A DNA stretch of 64,000 nt from Micromonospora sp. NBC_01699 (GTDB lineage: Bacteria; Actinomycetota; Actinomycetes; Mycobacteriales; Micromonosporaceae): the NCBI RefSeq assembly GCF_036250065.1, contig NZ_CP109199.1, positions 1,674,001 through 1,738,000 of the forward strand, read 5' to 3'. The notes beneath the pieces were generated by a model that saw only the letters and a program-made list of their open reading frames with translations, had not been told where the DNA came from and did not search any database. Position 1 is the first letter of the stretch; every line of letters starts with the position of its first letter. Both the position numbers and the translations under genes were made by a program. Below are positions 28,249-36,571 of this stretch, one piece after another.

Positions 28249-28914
28249 TCACTGTCCCCCTTCGGGCGGCGCGCCGGCCACCGTCGTGACCCCGCCGGCC
28301 ATGTCGTCGGTGACCAGCATGAAGAGCTGGTCACCCTCCTGTAGAACGCTGGACGCGGTGGGCAGCGTGCCGATGCCGAACCGCATGACGTACGCGGCGC
28401 GGGCGCCGGTCGCCTGTTCGATCGCCTTTATCGGGCGGCCGATCCAGTCCTTGTGCACCGGCACCTCGATGATCGACACCGTGCTGGTGGGGTCGCGGAA
28501 GATCTCCACGTTCCCCTCCGGCACCAGGTGGCGGATCATCCGGTCGGCGGTCCACCGGACGGTGGCGACGGTGGGGATGCCGAGCCGCTCGTAGACCTGG
28601 GCCCGCTTCTGGTCGTAGATCCGGGCCGCCACCCGCGACACCCCGAACGTCTCCCGGGCCAACCGGGCCGAGATGATGTTGGAGTTGTCGCCGCTGGAGA
28701 CCGCGGCGAAGGCGTCGGCCCGCTCGATGCCGGCCTGGCGCAGGACGTCGCCGTCGAACCCGATCCCGGTGACCGTGATCCCGCCGAAGTCGGGGCCGAG
28801 CCGGCGGAAGCTGTCCGAGTTCTGGTCGATCACGGCCACCGAATGACCGCGGGACTCCAGACTGTGGGCGAGCGTCGAGCCGACCCGCCCACACCCCATG
28901 ATCACGATGTGCAC
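28249..28914 (-). CDS. ceoB: TrkA-type RCK potassium uptake regulator (first of pair)
   Basis: A 221-residue RCK protein: MHIVIMGCGRVGSTLAHSLE with the Rossmann glycines and the acidic VIDQN after strand 2, then GDNSNIISARLARETFGVSR, and an RCK_C domain with VSIIEVPVHKDWIGRPIKAI. GTG 28914 is preceded by CAGGAGGAAGCACC, a strong site. It is divergent from the KimA-like permease gene, with 169 bp between starts. Predicted to form hetero- or homomeric gating rings with the ceoC product. Confidence 0.9.
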   Translation of the reverse strand: MHIVIMGCGRVGSTLAHSLESRGHSVAVIDQNSDSFRRLGPDFGGITVTGIGFDGDVLRQAGIERADAFAAVSSGDNSNIISARLARETFGVSRVAARIYDQKRAQVYERLGIPTVATVRWTADRMIRHLVPEGNVEIFRDPTSTVSIIEVPVHKDWIGRPIKAIEQATGARAAYVMRFGIGTLPTASSVLQEGDQLFMLVTDDMAGGVTTVAGAPPEGGQ

Positions 28915-29069
28915 GGTGCTTCCTCCTGGCGTGAACCGTGTGCTCCACCCGGCGGCCGGGGGACTCCCAGAGCGTGCCATGCCGGTGGCAGCTCACGCCG
29001 CCCGACCGTACCGGTTCGCCGGGGGGAGAGGTTGATCGCCACCCGATGCCGATGAGCCGGTCCCGGTCG

Positions 29070-29075
29070 TACTCT
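29070..29075 (+). promoter_or_regulatory. -10 box for a leaderless transcript of the APC permease
   Basis: TACTCT ends eight bases before GTG 29084 and no ribosome site is visible between, so transcription should begin within one or two bases of the start codon. Confidence 0.45.
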
Positions 29076-29083
29076 TACCGGTT

Positions 29084-31165
29084 GTGGCCAGTCCCACCTC
29101 TCTGATGAAGCGGCTGCTGCTCGGTCGACCGTTCCGGTCCGACAGGTTGCAGCACACCCTCCTACCCAAGCGCATAGCTCTGCCCGTCTTCGCCTCCGAC
29201 GCGCTCTCCAGCGTGGCCTACGCGCCGGACGAGATCCTGCTGACCCTGTCGATCGCCGGTGCCTCGGCGTTCGTCTTCTCGCCGTGGGTGGCGCTGGCCG
29301 TCGTCGTGGTCATGCTCACCGTGGTGGCGAGTTACCGGCAGAACGTGCACGCATATCCGTCGGGTGGTGGCGACTACGAGGTGGCCACGGTCAACCTGGG
29401 CCCGAAGTTCGGGGTGGGGGTGGCCAGCGCGCTGCTGGTCGACTACGTGCTGACGGTCGCGGTGTCGGTTTCCTCGGGGGTGGCGAACCTGGGCTCGGTG
29501 GTGCCGTTCGTGGCCACCCACAAGGTCGGCGTCGCGGTGGCGGCGGTGGTGATCCTGACCGCGATCAACCTGCGTGGCCTGCGTGAATCGGGTACGGCCT
29601 TCGCCATCCCGACCTACGGCTTCATGATCGTCATCATCGGGATGGTGCTCACCGGTCTGATCCGGATCTTCGTGCTCGGTCACGACCTACAGGCGCCCAG
29701 CGCCGGGTTGCAGATCCAGGCCGAGCACAGCGTGACCGGTTTCGCCCTGATCTTCCTGCTGCTGCGGACGTTCTCCTCCGGCGCCGCCGCGCTGACCGGG
29801 GTGGAGGCGATCTCCAACGGCGTACCGGCGTTCAAGCCGCCGAAGAGCAAGAACGCGGCCTCTACACTGCTGTGGCTCGGGATCGTCGCGATCACCATGC
29901 TGGTCGGCATCGTCACGTTGGCCCACCTGACCCATTTGCAGTTCGTCGAGGACCCGGCCCGGCAGATCATCGGCGGACCCGAGGGGTACGTGCAGAAGAC
30001 GGTCACCACCCAGCTCGGTGAGACGGTCTTCGGCAGCGGCTCGTTCCTGCTCTACATCGTCGCCGGGGTCACCGCGCTGATCCTCTTCCTGGCCGCCAAC
30101 ACCGCCTTCAACGGGTTCCCGGTGCTCGGCTCGATCCTGGCCCAGGACCGCTACCTGCCCCGGCAACTGCACACCCGGGGCGACCGGCTGGCCTTCTCCA
30201 ACGGCATCGTCTTCCTCTCCGTCGCCGCGATCGTGCTGATCGTCGGCTTCCAGGCCGAGATCACCCGACTGATCCAGCTCTACATCGTCGGCGTCTTCGT
30301 CTCCTTCACCCTCTCCCAGGCCGGCATGATCCGGCACTGGAACCGGCTGCTGCGGGTGGAACGCGATCCGGAGCGGCGCCGGAAGATGATCCGGTCCCGG
30401 GGAATCAACGGCTTCGGCATGGGGCTGACCGGCGTCGTACTGGTGATCGTGCTGATCACCAAGTTCCTGCTCGGTGCCTGGATCGCGATCGCCGCGATGG
30501 CCGTGATCTACCTGCTCATGCTCGGCATCCGCAAGCACTACGACACCGTCGCGGCCGAGCTGACCCCGGCCGAGGGGCGGCCCATGCTGCCCGCCCGCAA
30601 CCACGCCATCGTGCTGGTCAGCAAGGTGCACCAACCCACCCTGCGGGCGGTCGCGTACGCTCAGGCGACTCGACCGGACACGCTGACCGCGGTCACGGTC
30701 AACGTCGACGAGAAGGACACCCGGGCGATCCAGGACGAGTGGGAGCGGCGTGAGGTGCCGGTCCCGCTGACCGTGATCGACTCGCCGTACCGGGAGATCA
30801 CCCGGCCGATCCTCGACTTCGTCGCCTCGGTGCGTCGCGACGCACCCCGCGACGTGGTCACCGTCTTCATTCCCGAGTACGTCGTCGGCCGATGGTGGGA
30901 GAACCTGTTGCACAACCAGAGCGCGTTGCGGCTCAAGGGCCGCCTGCTCTACGAGCCCGGCGTGATGGTGACCAGCGTGCCGTGGCAGCTCGCCTCGACC
31001 GCGACCAAGGACCTGGACCGGTACGACGCCACGCTCAGCCGTGGCCCGGCCCGTGGCCCGCGCGGTGCCAGTGTCGGCCATGCCCCGCTGACCCCGGCCC
31101 CGGCCCAGCCGCCGGCGGTCGCGCCGACGCTGACCGATCCCGACCCGACGGAGCGGCCCCGATGA
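29084..31165 (+). CDS. KimA/YdaO-like APC-superfamily permease, probable K+ symporter
   Basis: A 693-residue protein with about 12 transmembrane helices (30-480) and a C-terminal cytoplasmic domain of about 200 residues. The sequence ASDALSSVAYAPDEI gives D39 and Y46; LLVDYVLTVAVSVSSG gives D120, Y121 and T124. These line up, offset by three, with the K+ ligands I recall for Bacillus KimA (D36, Y43, D117, Y118, T121). YPSGGGDYEVA is also shared. The C-terminal domain is KimA-like. It is divergent from ceoBC. Many databases call it an amino-acid permease; K+ is my inference. Its stop overlaps the start of the methyltransferase (ATGA). Confidence 0.82.
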   Translation: MASPTSLMKRLLLGRPFRSDRLQHTLLPKRIALPVFASDALSSVAYAPDEILLTLSIAGASAFVFSPWVALAVVVVMLTVVASYRQNVHAYPSGGGDYEVATVNLGPKFGVGVASALLVDYVLTVAVSVSSGVANLGSVVPFVATHKVGVAVAAVVILTAINLRGLRESGTAFAIPTYGFMIVIIGMVLTGLIRIFVLGHDLQAPSAGLQIQAEHSVTGFALIFLLLRTFSSGAAALTGVEAISNGVPAFKPPKSKNAASTLLWLGIVAITMLVGIVTLAHLTHLQFVEDPARQIIGGPEGYVQKTVTTQLGETVFGSGSFLLYIVAGVTALILFLAANTAFNGFPVLGSILAQDRYLPRQLHTRGDRLAFSNGIVFLSVAAIVLIVGFQAEITRLIQLYIVGVFVSFTLSQAGMIRHWNRLLRVERDPERRRKMIRSRGINGFGMGLTGVVLVIVLITKFLLGAWIAIAAMAVIYLLMLGIRKHYDTVAAELTPAEGRPMLPARNHAIVLVSKVHQPTLRAVAYAQATRPDTLTAVTVNVDEKDTRAIQDEWERREVPVPLTVIDSPYREITRPILDFVASVRRDAPRDVVTVFIPEYVVGRWWENLLHNQSALRLKGRLLYEPGVMVTSVPWQLASTATKDLDRYDATLSRGPARGPRGASVGHAPLTPAPAQPPAVAPTLTDPDPTERPR

Positions 31166-32565
31166 GCCGGACCGAGGCGCCGACCGGCGCGGCACCGGAC
31201 CAGACGGAGTCGGTGGAGCGGGCGGAGTTCGTGGTGTTCGTGGACCAAACGGATTCGGCGGAGCGGGTAAGGCGGGTGGAGTTCGTGGACCAGGCGGAGC
31301 GGGTGGAGCAGGCTGAGTCGGGCGTGGCCGGGAGCCGGGCGGCGGACTCCGGTCCGGGCGAGGCGGAGCTGGTCGAGTTGACCATCGACGCGGTGGCGCC
31401 GGGCGGGCACTGCGTGGGCCGGCTCGACGGTCAGATCGTCTTCGTCCGGCACGCGCTCCCCGGCGAGCGGGTGATCGCAGAGATCACCGAGGTGAACCGG
31501 GGATACCTGCGGGCCGACGCGGTGACCGTGCTCGAACCCTCGGCGTCTCGGGTCACCCCGCCGTGTCCGTACGCGGGTCCGAACCGGTGTGGTGGCTGCG
31601 ACCTGCAACACGTCGAGCCGAGCGCCCAGCTCGACTGGAAGGCCGACGTCGTACGCGAGCAGTTGCGCCGGCTCGGTCGGCTCACCCCGGAGGAGATCGA
31701 CGCCCTGGGCGTACGGGTCGAGACACTGCCCGGCGGACCGCTCGGCTGGCGGTCGCGGGTCCGGTACGCGGTCGACGCCGCGGGTCGGGCCGGTCTGCTC
31801 AAGCACCGCTCGCACGAGGTGGTGCCGGTCGACCGGTGCCTGATCGCCCACCCCGCGATCCAACTCCTGCCGGTGCTCTCGACCGACGGGCAGCGGTGGC
31901 CGACCGCCGAGGCGGTGGAGACGGTCGCCTCCACCGGCGGTGACGTCGCCGTGCAGACAGTGGTGGACGGCACCCCGGTCGCCGAGCGGGGGCCGGCGAC
32001 GGTCCGCGAGCTGGCCGCCGGACGGGAGTGGCAACTGCCACCGGACGCGTTCTGGCAGGTCCACCCGGCCGCCGCGGACACCCTGGTCGACACGGTGCTG
32101 GAACTGCTCGAACCGCGTACCGGTGAACGGGCCTGGGATCTCTACGGCGGCGCGGGGTTGTTCGCCGCCGCGCTCGCCGGCCGGGTCGGGCCGACCGGGC
32201 GGGTCACCATGGTCGAGGCGGCGCCGTCCGGCGTCGCGGCGGCCCGGGAGAACCTGACCGACCTCGGGCAGGTCGAGGTGGTGTCGGCGAAGGTGGAGAC
32301 CGCACTGGCCCGCCGCCGGATCACCGGACCGGTGGACCTGGTGGTGCTGGACCCGCCGCGGACCGGTGCGGGGGCCGAGGTGGTCCGGGCGTTGACCGGC
32401 GTCGGCGCACGGGCGATCGCGTACGTGGCCTGCGACCCGGCGGCGTTCGCCCGCGACGTACGGATCTTCGCCGAGGCCGGCTGGCGGCTGGTGGCGCTGC
32501 GCGGGTACGACATGTTCCCGATGACCCAGCACGTGGAGTGTGTCGGGCTGTTCACCCCGGCCTGA
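31162..32565 (+). CDS. TRAM-domain class I RNA (uracil-5-)methyltransferase (TrmA/RlmD family)
   Basis: A 467-residue enzyme. Residues 68-128 form a TRAM domain (ELTIDAVAPGGHCVGRLDGQ). Cysteines 135, 143, 146 and 226 match the Fe4S4 ligands of the RlmD branch (CPYAGPNRCGGCDLQHV). The SAM motif is AWDLYGGAGLFAAAL, and the catalytic pair is VVLDPPRTGAG then AYVACDPAAFARD with nucleophilic Cys. It methylates uracil-5 in rRNA or tRNA. The 65-residue N-terminal extension has degenerate repeats of ER-EFV-xFVDQ and is not part of the family. ATG 31162 overlaps the upstream stop by four bases. Confidence 0.9.
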   Translation: MSRTEAPTGAAPDQTESVERAEFVVFVDQTDSAERVRRVEFVDQAERVEQAESGVAGSRAADSGPGEAELVELTIDAVAPGGHCVGRLDGQIVFVRHALPGERVIAEITEVNRGYLRADAVTVLEPSASRVTPPCPYAGPNRCGGCDLQHVEPSAQLDWKADVVREQLRRLGRLTPEEIDALGVRVETLPGGPLGWRSRVRYAVDAAGRAGLLKHRSHEVVPVDRCLIAHPAIQLLPVLSTDGQRWPTAEAVETVASTGGDVAVQTVVDGTPVAERGPATVRELAAGREWQLPPDAFWQVHPAAADTLVDTVLELLEPRTGERAWDLYGGAGLFAAALAGRVGPTGRVTMVEAAPSGVAAARENLTDLGQVEVVSAKVETALARRRITGPVDLVVLDPPRTGAGAEVVRALTGVGARAIAYVACDPAAFARDVRIFAEAGWRLVALRGYDMFPMTQHVECVGLFTPA

Positions 32566-32598
32566 CCGGTCGAATCGGATCCGCTGCCGCGCGGTGGC

Positions 32599-32844
32599 TC
32601 AGTGCGGCAGCAGGTGGTGTACGGGAGCGGCCGGGCTGCCGGCGGCCCGCCGTTCGGCGCGGGCCTGGGTCCGGTCCCTGAGCCGGATCCAGGCGATGAT
32701 CACCAGGAGCAGGGGAAGCAGCGGCAGGCCGACCAGGACGACGACGATCAGTGCCAGGAGTTGGCCGGTGGCGTACCGGCCGGACATCCGGCTCGGCCGG
32801 GCGTTCGGGCCGGACCAGTGCGGGTGACTACCGGGAGGCGACAT
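32599..32844 (-). CDS. Small single-span membrane protein, unknown
   Basis: An 81-residue protein with one strong transmembrane helix (TGQLLALIVVVLVGLPLLPL, about 28-50) and an arginine-rich cytoplasmic tail ending HLLPH. No family recognised. ATG 32844 follows AGAGG at eight bases; GTG 32853 is an alternative. The ribosome site lies inside an inverted repeat. It is convergent with the RNA methyltransferase gene. Confidence 0.55.
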   Translation of the reverse strand: MSPPGSHPHWSGPNARPSRMSGRYATGQLLALIVVVLVGLPLLPLLLVIIAWIRLRDRTQARAERRAAGSPAAPVHHLLPH

Positions 32845-32846
32845 CT

Positions 32847-32875
32847 GTAACACCTCTGACAGAGGAGGGTGTTAC
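32847..32875. promoter_or_regulatory. Inverted repeat spanning the ribosome site of the small membrane protein
   Basis: gtaacacctctg (32847-32858) pairs with cagagg...gtgttac (32860-32875) with a 3-nt insert. On the minus strand the ribosome site agagg is within it, so it could be an operator or a translation-blocking hairpin. Confidence 0.4.
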
Positions 32876-33055
32876 CGCCATATTAACGTCGTCCCTGCTC
32901 GGAGTGCCTGTGTCATTACTGCCCGTGGTTGTCGCCGATCCGGTGGAAGGCGCTGCCTGATCGGCGTACGGGCCGACCCGGACGGCAGCGCTCCCGCCCT
33001 CGGACGAATCTCCGAGCACGATCTCGGCCCGGGCTGCGGTAGCCGCCGGGGCCGA

Positions 33056-33061
33056 TAGACT
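33056..33061 (+). promoter_or_regulatory. -10 box for a leaderless dxs transcript
   Basis: TAGACT ends eight bases before ATG 33070 with no ribosome site between. Confidence 0.45.
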
Positions 33062-33069
33062 CTCCGGTC

Positions 33070-35058
33070 ATGAGAGTTGAAGAGGGTGCGGCCACCCCTG
33101 GTCGGCTGCTGGCTACCGTCCGCAGCCCCCAGGACGTCAAGCGGATGTCGGCCGAGGAACTCGACCTGCTCGCCGCCGAGATCCGGGACTTTCTGGTCGC
33201 CAAGGTGTCCCGCACCGGTGGCCATCTCGGCCCCAACCTCGGCGTGGTCGAGCTGACCCTCGCCATGCACCGGGTCTTCGACTCGCCCCGGGACCGGTTC
33301 CTGTTCGACACCGGGCACCAGGCGTACGTGCACAAGATGGTGACCGGCCGGCAGGACGGCTTCGACAATCTCCGCCAGCGCGGCGGGCTCTCCGGCTACC
33401 CGAGCCAGGCCGAGAGCGAGCACGACCTGATCGAGAACTCGCACGCCTCCACCGCGCTCTCCTACGCGGACGGGCTGGCCAAGGCATACGCCCTGCGCGG
33501 TGAACGCCGCGACGTGGTCGCCGTGGTCGGCGACGGCGCGCTCACCGGGGGCATGTGCTGGGAAGCGCTGAACAACATCGCCGCCGCCCGCAACCCACTG
33601 GTCATCGTGGTCAACGACAACGGCCGGTCGTACGCGCCCACCATCGGCGGCCTGGCCGACCACCTCTCCACGCTGCGGCTCAACCCCGGCTACGAGCGGG
33701 TGCTCGACGTGGTCAAGGACGCCCTCGGCTCGACGCCGCTGGTCGGCCGTCCGATGTACGAGGTGCTGCACGCGGTCAAGAAGGGCATCAAGGACGCGGT
33801 CACGCCGCAGGCCATGTTCGAGGACCTCGGCATCAAGTACGTCGGCCCGGTCGACGGGCACGATGTGGCCGCAGTCGAGTCGGCCCTGCGCCGGGCGCGG
33901 GGCTTCGGCGGTCCGGTGATCGTGCACGCGGTCACCCGCAAGGGCTACGGCTACCGGCCGGCCGAAGAGGACGAGGCGGACTGCCTGCACGGCCCGAGCA
34001 GCGCGTTCGACGTGGCAACCGGCAAGCTGCTCGCCGCGCCGTCGGTGAAGTGGACCCACGTCTTCGCCGACGAGCTGGTGGCGATCGCCGACGAGCGGCC
34101 CGACGTGGTCGGCATCACCGCCGCCATGGCCGAGCCGACCGGCATCGCCTCGCTGGCCCGCAAGTACCCGGAGCGGGTCTACGACGTCGGCATCGCCGAA
34201 CAGCACGCGGCCACCTCGGCGGCCGGGCTCGCGCTCGGTGGCCTGCACCCGGTGGTGGCGGTCTACGCGACCTTCCTCAACCGCGCCTTCGACCAGGTCC
34301 TGCTCGACGTGGCGATGCACAAGCTGCCGGTCACCTTCGTGCTGGACCGGGCCGGCATCACCGGCCCGGACGGGCCGAGCCACTACGGCATCTGGGACAT
34401 GTCCGTCTTCGGGGTGGTGCCCGGCCTGCGGATCGCCGCCCCCCGCGACGCCGCCACGCTGCGCGCGGAACTGCGCGAGGCGGTCGCCGTCGACGACGGC
34501 CCGACCATCCTGCGTTTCCCGACCGGTTCGATCGCCAAGGACCTGCCGGCGGTGCGCCGGTTCGGCACCGTTGACGTGCTGGCCGAGTCGGCACGCAAGG
34601 ACGTGCTGCTGGTCGCCGTGGGCGCGTTCGCACCGCTCGGCGTCGAGGTCGCGACCCGGGTGGCCGAGCAGGGCTACGGCGTGACCGTGGTCGACCCGCG
34701 CTGGATCCGTCCGATCCCCGAGGACCTGGTGACGCTCGCCGGCTCACACCGCCTGGTGGTGACCGTCGAGGACGGCGTACGCGCCGGTGGGGTGGGTGAC
34801 GCGCTGGCCAAGGCGATGCGCGACGCCGACCTGCTGGTGCCGCTGCGCGACCTCGGGGTCCCGCCGGTCTTCCAGCCGCACGGCACCCGCGCGCAGATCC
34901 TGGCCGACCTCGGGCTGACCGCCCAGGACGTGGCCCGCGACGTCACCGGTTGGGTGTCCCGCCTGGACGCGCCGATCGAGCCGGTCCGGATCTCCGCCGG
35001 AAGCGGCGACCGGCCGGCCACCGGCGAGCGCACCAAGGGCCACAGCAGCCGCTCCTGA
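33070..35058 (+). CDS. dxs: 1-deoxy-D-xylulose-5-phosphate synthase
   Basis: A 662-residue thiamine-diphosphate enzyme. Conserved: [16 protein letters not shown], the TPP/Mg site [20 protein letters not shown] followed by VIVVNDN (about 153-180), the pyrimidine domain with [20 protein letters not shown] (catalytic Glu) and the C-terminal transketolase domain with [13 protein letters not shown]. It joins pyruvate and glyceraldehyde 3-phosphate to form DXP, the first step of the MEP isoprenoid pathway, also feeding thiamine and pyridoxal synthesis. ATG 33070 starts [15 protein letters not shown] long hairpin follows the stop. Confidence 0.96.
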   Translation: MRVEEGAATPGRLLATVRSPQDVKRMSAEELDLLAAEIRDFLVAKVSRTGGHLGPNLGVVELTLAMHRVFDSPRDRFLFDTGHQAYVHKMVTGRQDGFDNLRQRGGLSGYPSQAESEHDLIENSHASTALSYADGLAKAYALRGERRDVVAVVGDGALTGGMCWEALNNIAAARNPLVIVVNDNGRSYAPTIGGLADHLSTLRLNPGYERVLDVVKDALGSTPLVGRPMYEVLHAVKKGIKDAVTPQAMFEDLGIKYVGPVDGHDVAAVESALRRARGFGGPVIVHAVTRKGYGYRPAEEDEADCLHGPSSAFDVATGKLLAAPSVKWTHVFADELVAIADERPDVVGITAAMAEPTGIASLARKYPERVYDVGIAEQHAATSAAGLALGGLHPVVAVYATFLNRAFDQVLLDVAMHKLPVTFVLDRAGITGPDGPSHYGIWDMSVFGVVPGLRIAAPRDAATLRAELREAVAVDDGPTILRFPTGSIAKDLPAVRRFGTVDVLAESARKDVLLVAVGAFAPLGVEVATRVAEQGYGVTVVDPRWIRPIPEDLVTLAGSHRLVVTVEDGVRAGGVGDALAKAMRDADLLVPLRDLGVPPVFQPHGTRAQILADLGLTAQDVARDVTGWVSRLDAPIEPVRISAGSGDRPATGERTKGHSSRS

Positions 35059-35073
35059 CGAGCGCAAACTCCG

Positions 35074-35115
35074 CCGCCGGCGGGATGACCGGTCACCGGT
35101 CGTTCCCGCCGGCGG
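35074..35115. terminator. Hairpin after dxs
   Basis: A 12-bp perfect stem (35074-35085 with 35104-35115) with a self-complementary inner part lies between dxs and the convergent lipoprotein gene. Confidence 0.7.
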
Positions 35116-35192
35116 TTCGTGTTGTGCGCCGGTCGTCTCCCCGGTGGTTCGTCTCGTTCGCCGGTGCCGTGCGGGTGACGCGCGATGCGCGC

Positions 35193-36383
35193 CTACTGAC
35201 CGCCCATCTGGCGCTGGTAGGACTTGTCGGCGGAGTTGAGGGTGAACGTCACGCGGGTGGCCGGCTTCTCGACCACGGCCAGACCCGGCCGGTCCACCAG
35301 GCGGGTCACCCCGGCCGGCAGGGCCAGGCTGGTCTCCGAGTTGGCCCGCCAGACCAGCACCACCAGGTTCCGGTCCGGGGTGGGCAGCTCGTACGCCTGC
35401 AACGGGTTCACCCGGTCCGCCTCGGAGACCACCGGGTCGCCCTGTGCCGGCCGCAGCACGACGGCGTTCATCATGCCCGCGTCGGTGTGCCAGGAGAGCT
35501 GGTCGAGGCGACCGGCTTTCTCCGTACCGAAGCGGACCTGACCGAGTGGCTTGGTGGCGACCCGGTCGGCCGGCCACGAGGTCGGTACGGAGCCGAGGTG
35601 GTCCCGGTCGTGGATCCGGCGCGGAACGCTGCCGAACGGACCCGTGGCGGTGGCCAGCACACAGGTGTCCAGACCCTCCAGGGCGCTCAGCCCGGACCCG
35701 GACTCGTCGACCACCAGCGGATAGCGCGGCCCGGCGATCCCGGTGCCCAGGTCGAGCAGCCGGTCGTTCGCCCTGCCCTGGGGCAGCGACTCGGTGCTGC
35801 GCAGCCGGGCGGTGATCGGCACCGCACCGCAGCGCGGTACGGCGACCGGCGCGCTGACCCCGTCGGTCACCGGCAGCGGCTTGCCGTTCGGGCCGAGTAG
35901 CCGCTCGACCCGGGTGGAGGTCAGGTAGCGCCGGCCCTCCGGCACCACCACCGGCAGCACGTCGGAATAGATCAGGTAGCCCGGATCGGAGTAGTCGACG
36001 GCGTTGGTGACCTCGAACTCCGCGCCCCGCCCGGTGAGCTGGAGCAACCAGGAGGCCGCGTCACCGGGCACGTCTGCGGCGACCAGGGCCAGCGGGCCGC
36101 CACCTTCGAGCTGCCCGAGCCAGAGGATGCCGGACGAGGAGATGTGCACCCGGTCGTCGACCGGGGAGCGCCAGCGCGCCACCGCGCGGGTGACGGCGGC
36201 GGTCGCTTGTGGATCCGTGACCAGACCGCCCCGGGCCGGCCAGGTCTCCAACGCGCCGTCGCGGGAGTCGGCACCGACCCTCAGCGGGTCGGACGGCTCC
36301 ACCGTGCTCGGGCCGCAACCCGTGCTGACCAGGGCCAATGTCAGCACCGCAGCCAGTACACCGCCACGACGGACCGAAACCAC
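35193..36383 (-). CDS. Putative lipoprotein of unknown function
   Basis: A 396-residue exported protein. The signal peptide VSVRRGGVLAAVLTLALVST ends in a lipobox LVSTGC, so the mature protein would carry a lipid on Cys and lie outside the membrane. The body is beta-rich with segments such as GPLALVAADVPGDAASWLLQ, YLTSTRVERLLGPNGKPLPV and RNLVVLVWRANSETSLALPA; no domain is recognised. GTG 36383 fits the signal peptide; a GGGGG track is upstream. Convergent with dxs, divergent from the first GT-C-like gene (188 bp). Confidence 0.65.
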   Translation of the reverse strand: MVSVRRGGVLAAVLTLALVSTGCGPSTVEPSDPLRVGADSRDGALETWPARGGLVTDPQATAAVTRAVARWRSPVDDRVHISSSGILWLGQLEGGGPLALVAADVPGDAASWLLQLTGRGAEFEVTNAVDYSDPGYLIYSDVLPVVVPEGRRYLTSTRVERLLGPNGKPLPVTDGVSAPVAVPRCGAVPITARLRSTESLPQGRANDRLLDLGTGIAGPRYPLVVDESGSGLSALEGLDTCVLATATGPFGSVPRRIHDRDHLGSVPTSWPADRVATKPLGQVRFGTEKAGRLDQLSWHTDAGMMNAVVLRPAQGDPVVSEADRVNPLQAYELPTPDRNLVVLVWRANSETSLALPAGVTRLVDRPGLAVVEKPATRVTFTLNSADKSYQRQMGGQ

Positions 36384-36556
36384 CTGTAAGCCCCCGATCC
36401 CGTCGGCGTGCTGCGGAAGCCACATCTTACGAGATCTCGGGCGGGGCTCGGGCGTCACCTCGCAAAGCCGTCCCAGCTTTTGGCGGCCCACGCCTGGCGT
36501 ACGGATCTCGTTGCGCAAACCCGTACGTGCCGTCCGATACGTCCGTGACGCTCCGG

Positions 36557-36562
36557 TAGACT
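36557..36562 (+). promoter_or_regulatory. -10 box for a leaderless transcript of GT-C-like paralogue 1
   Basis: TAGACT ends nine bases before GTG 36572; the hexamer and the c after it match the dxs one. Confidence 0.45.
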
Positions 36563-36571
36563 CCGCCGACT

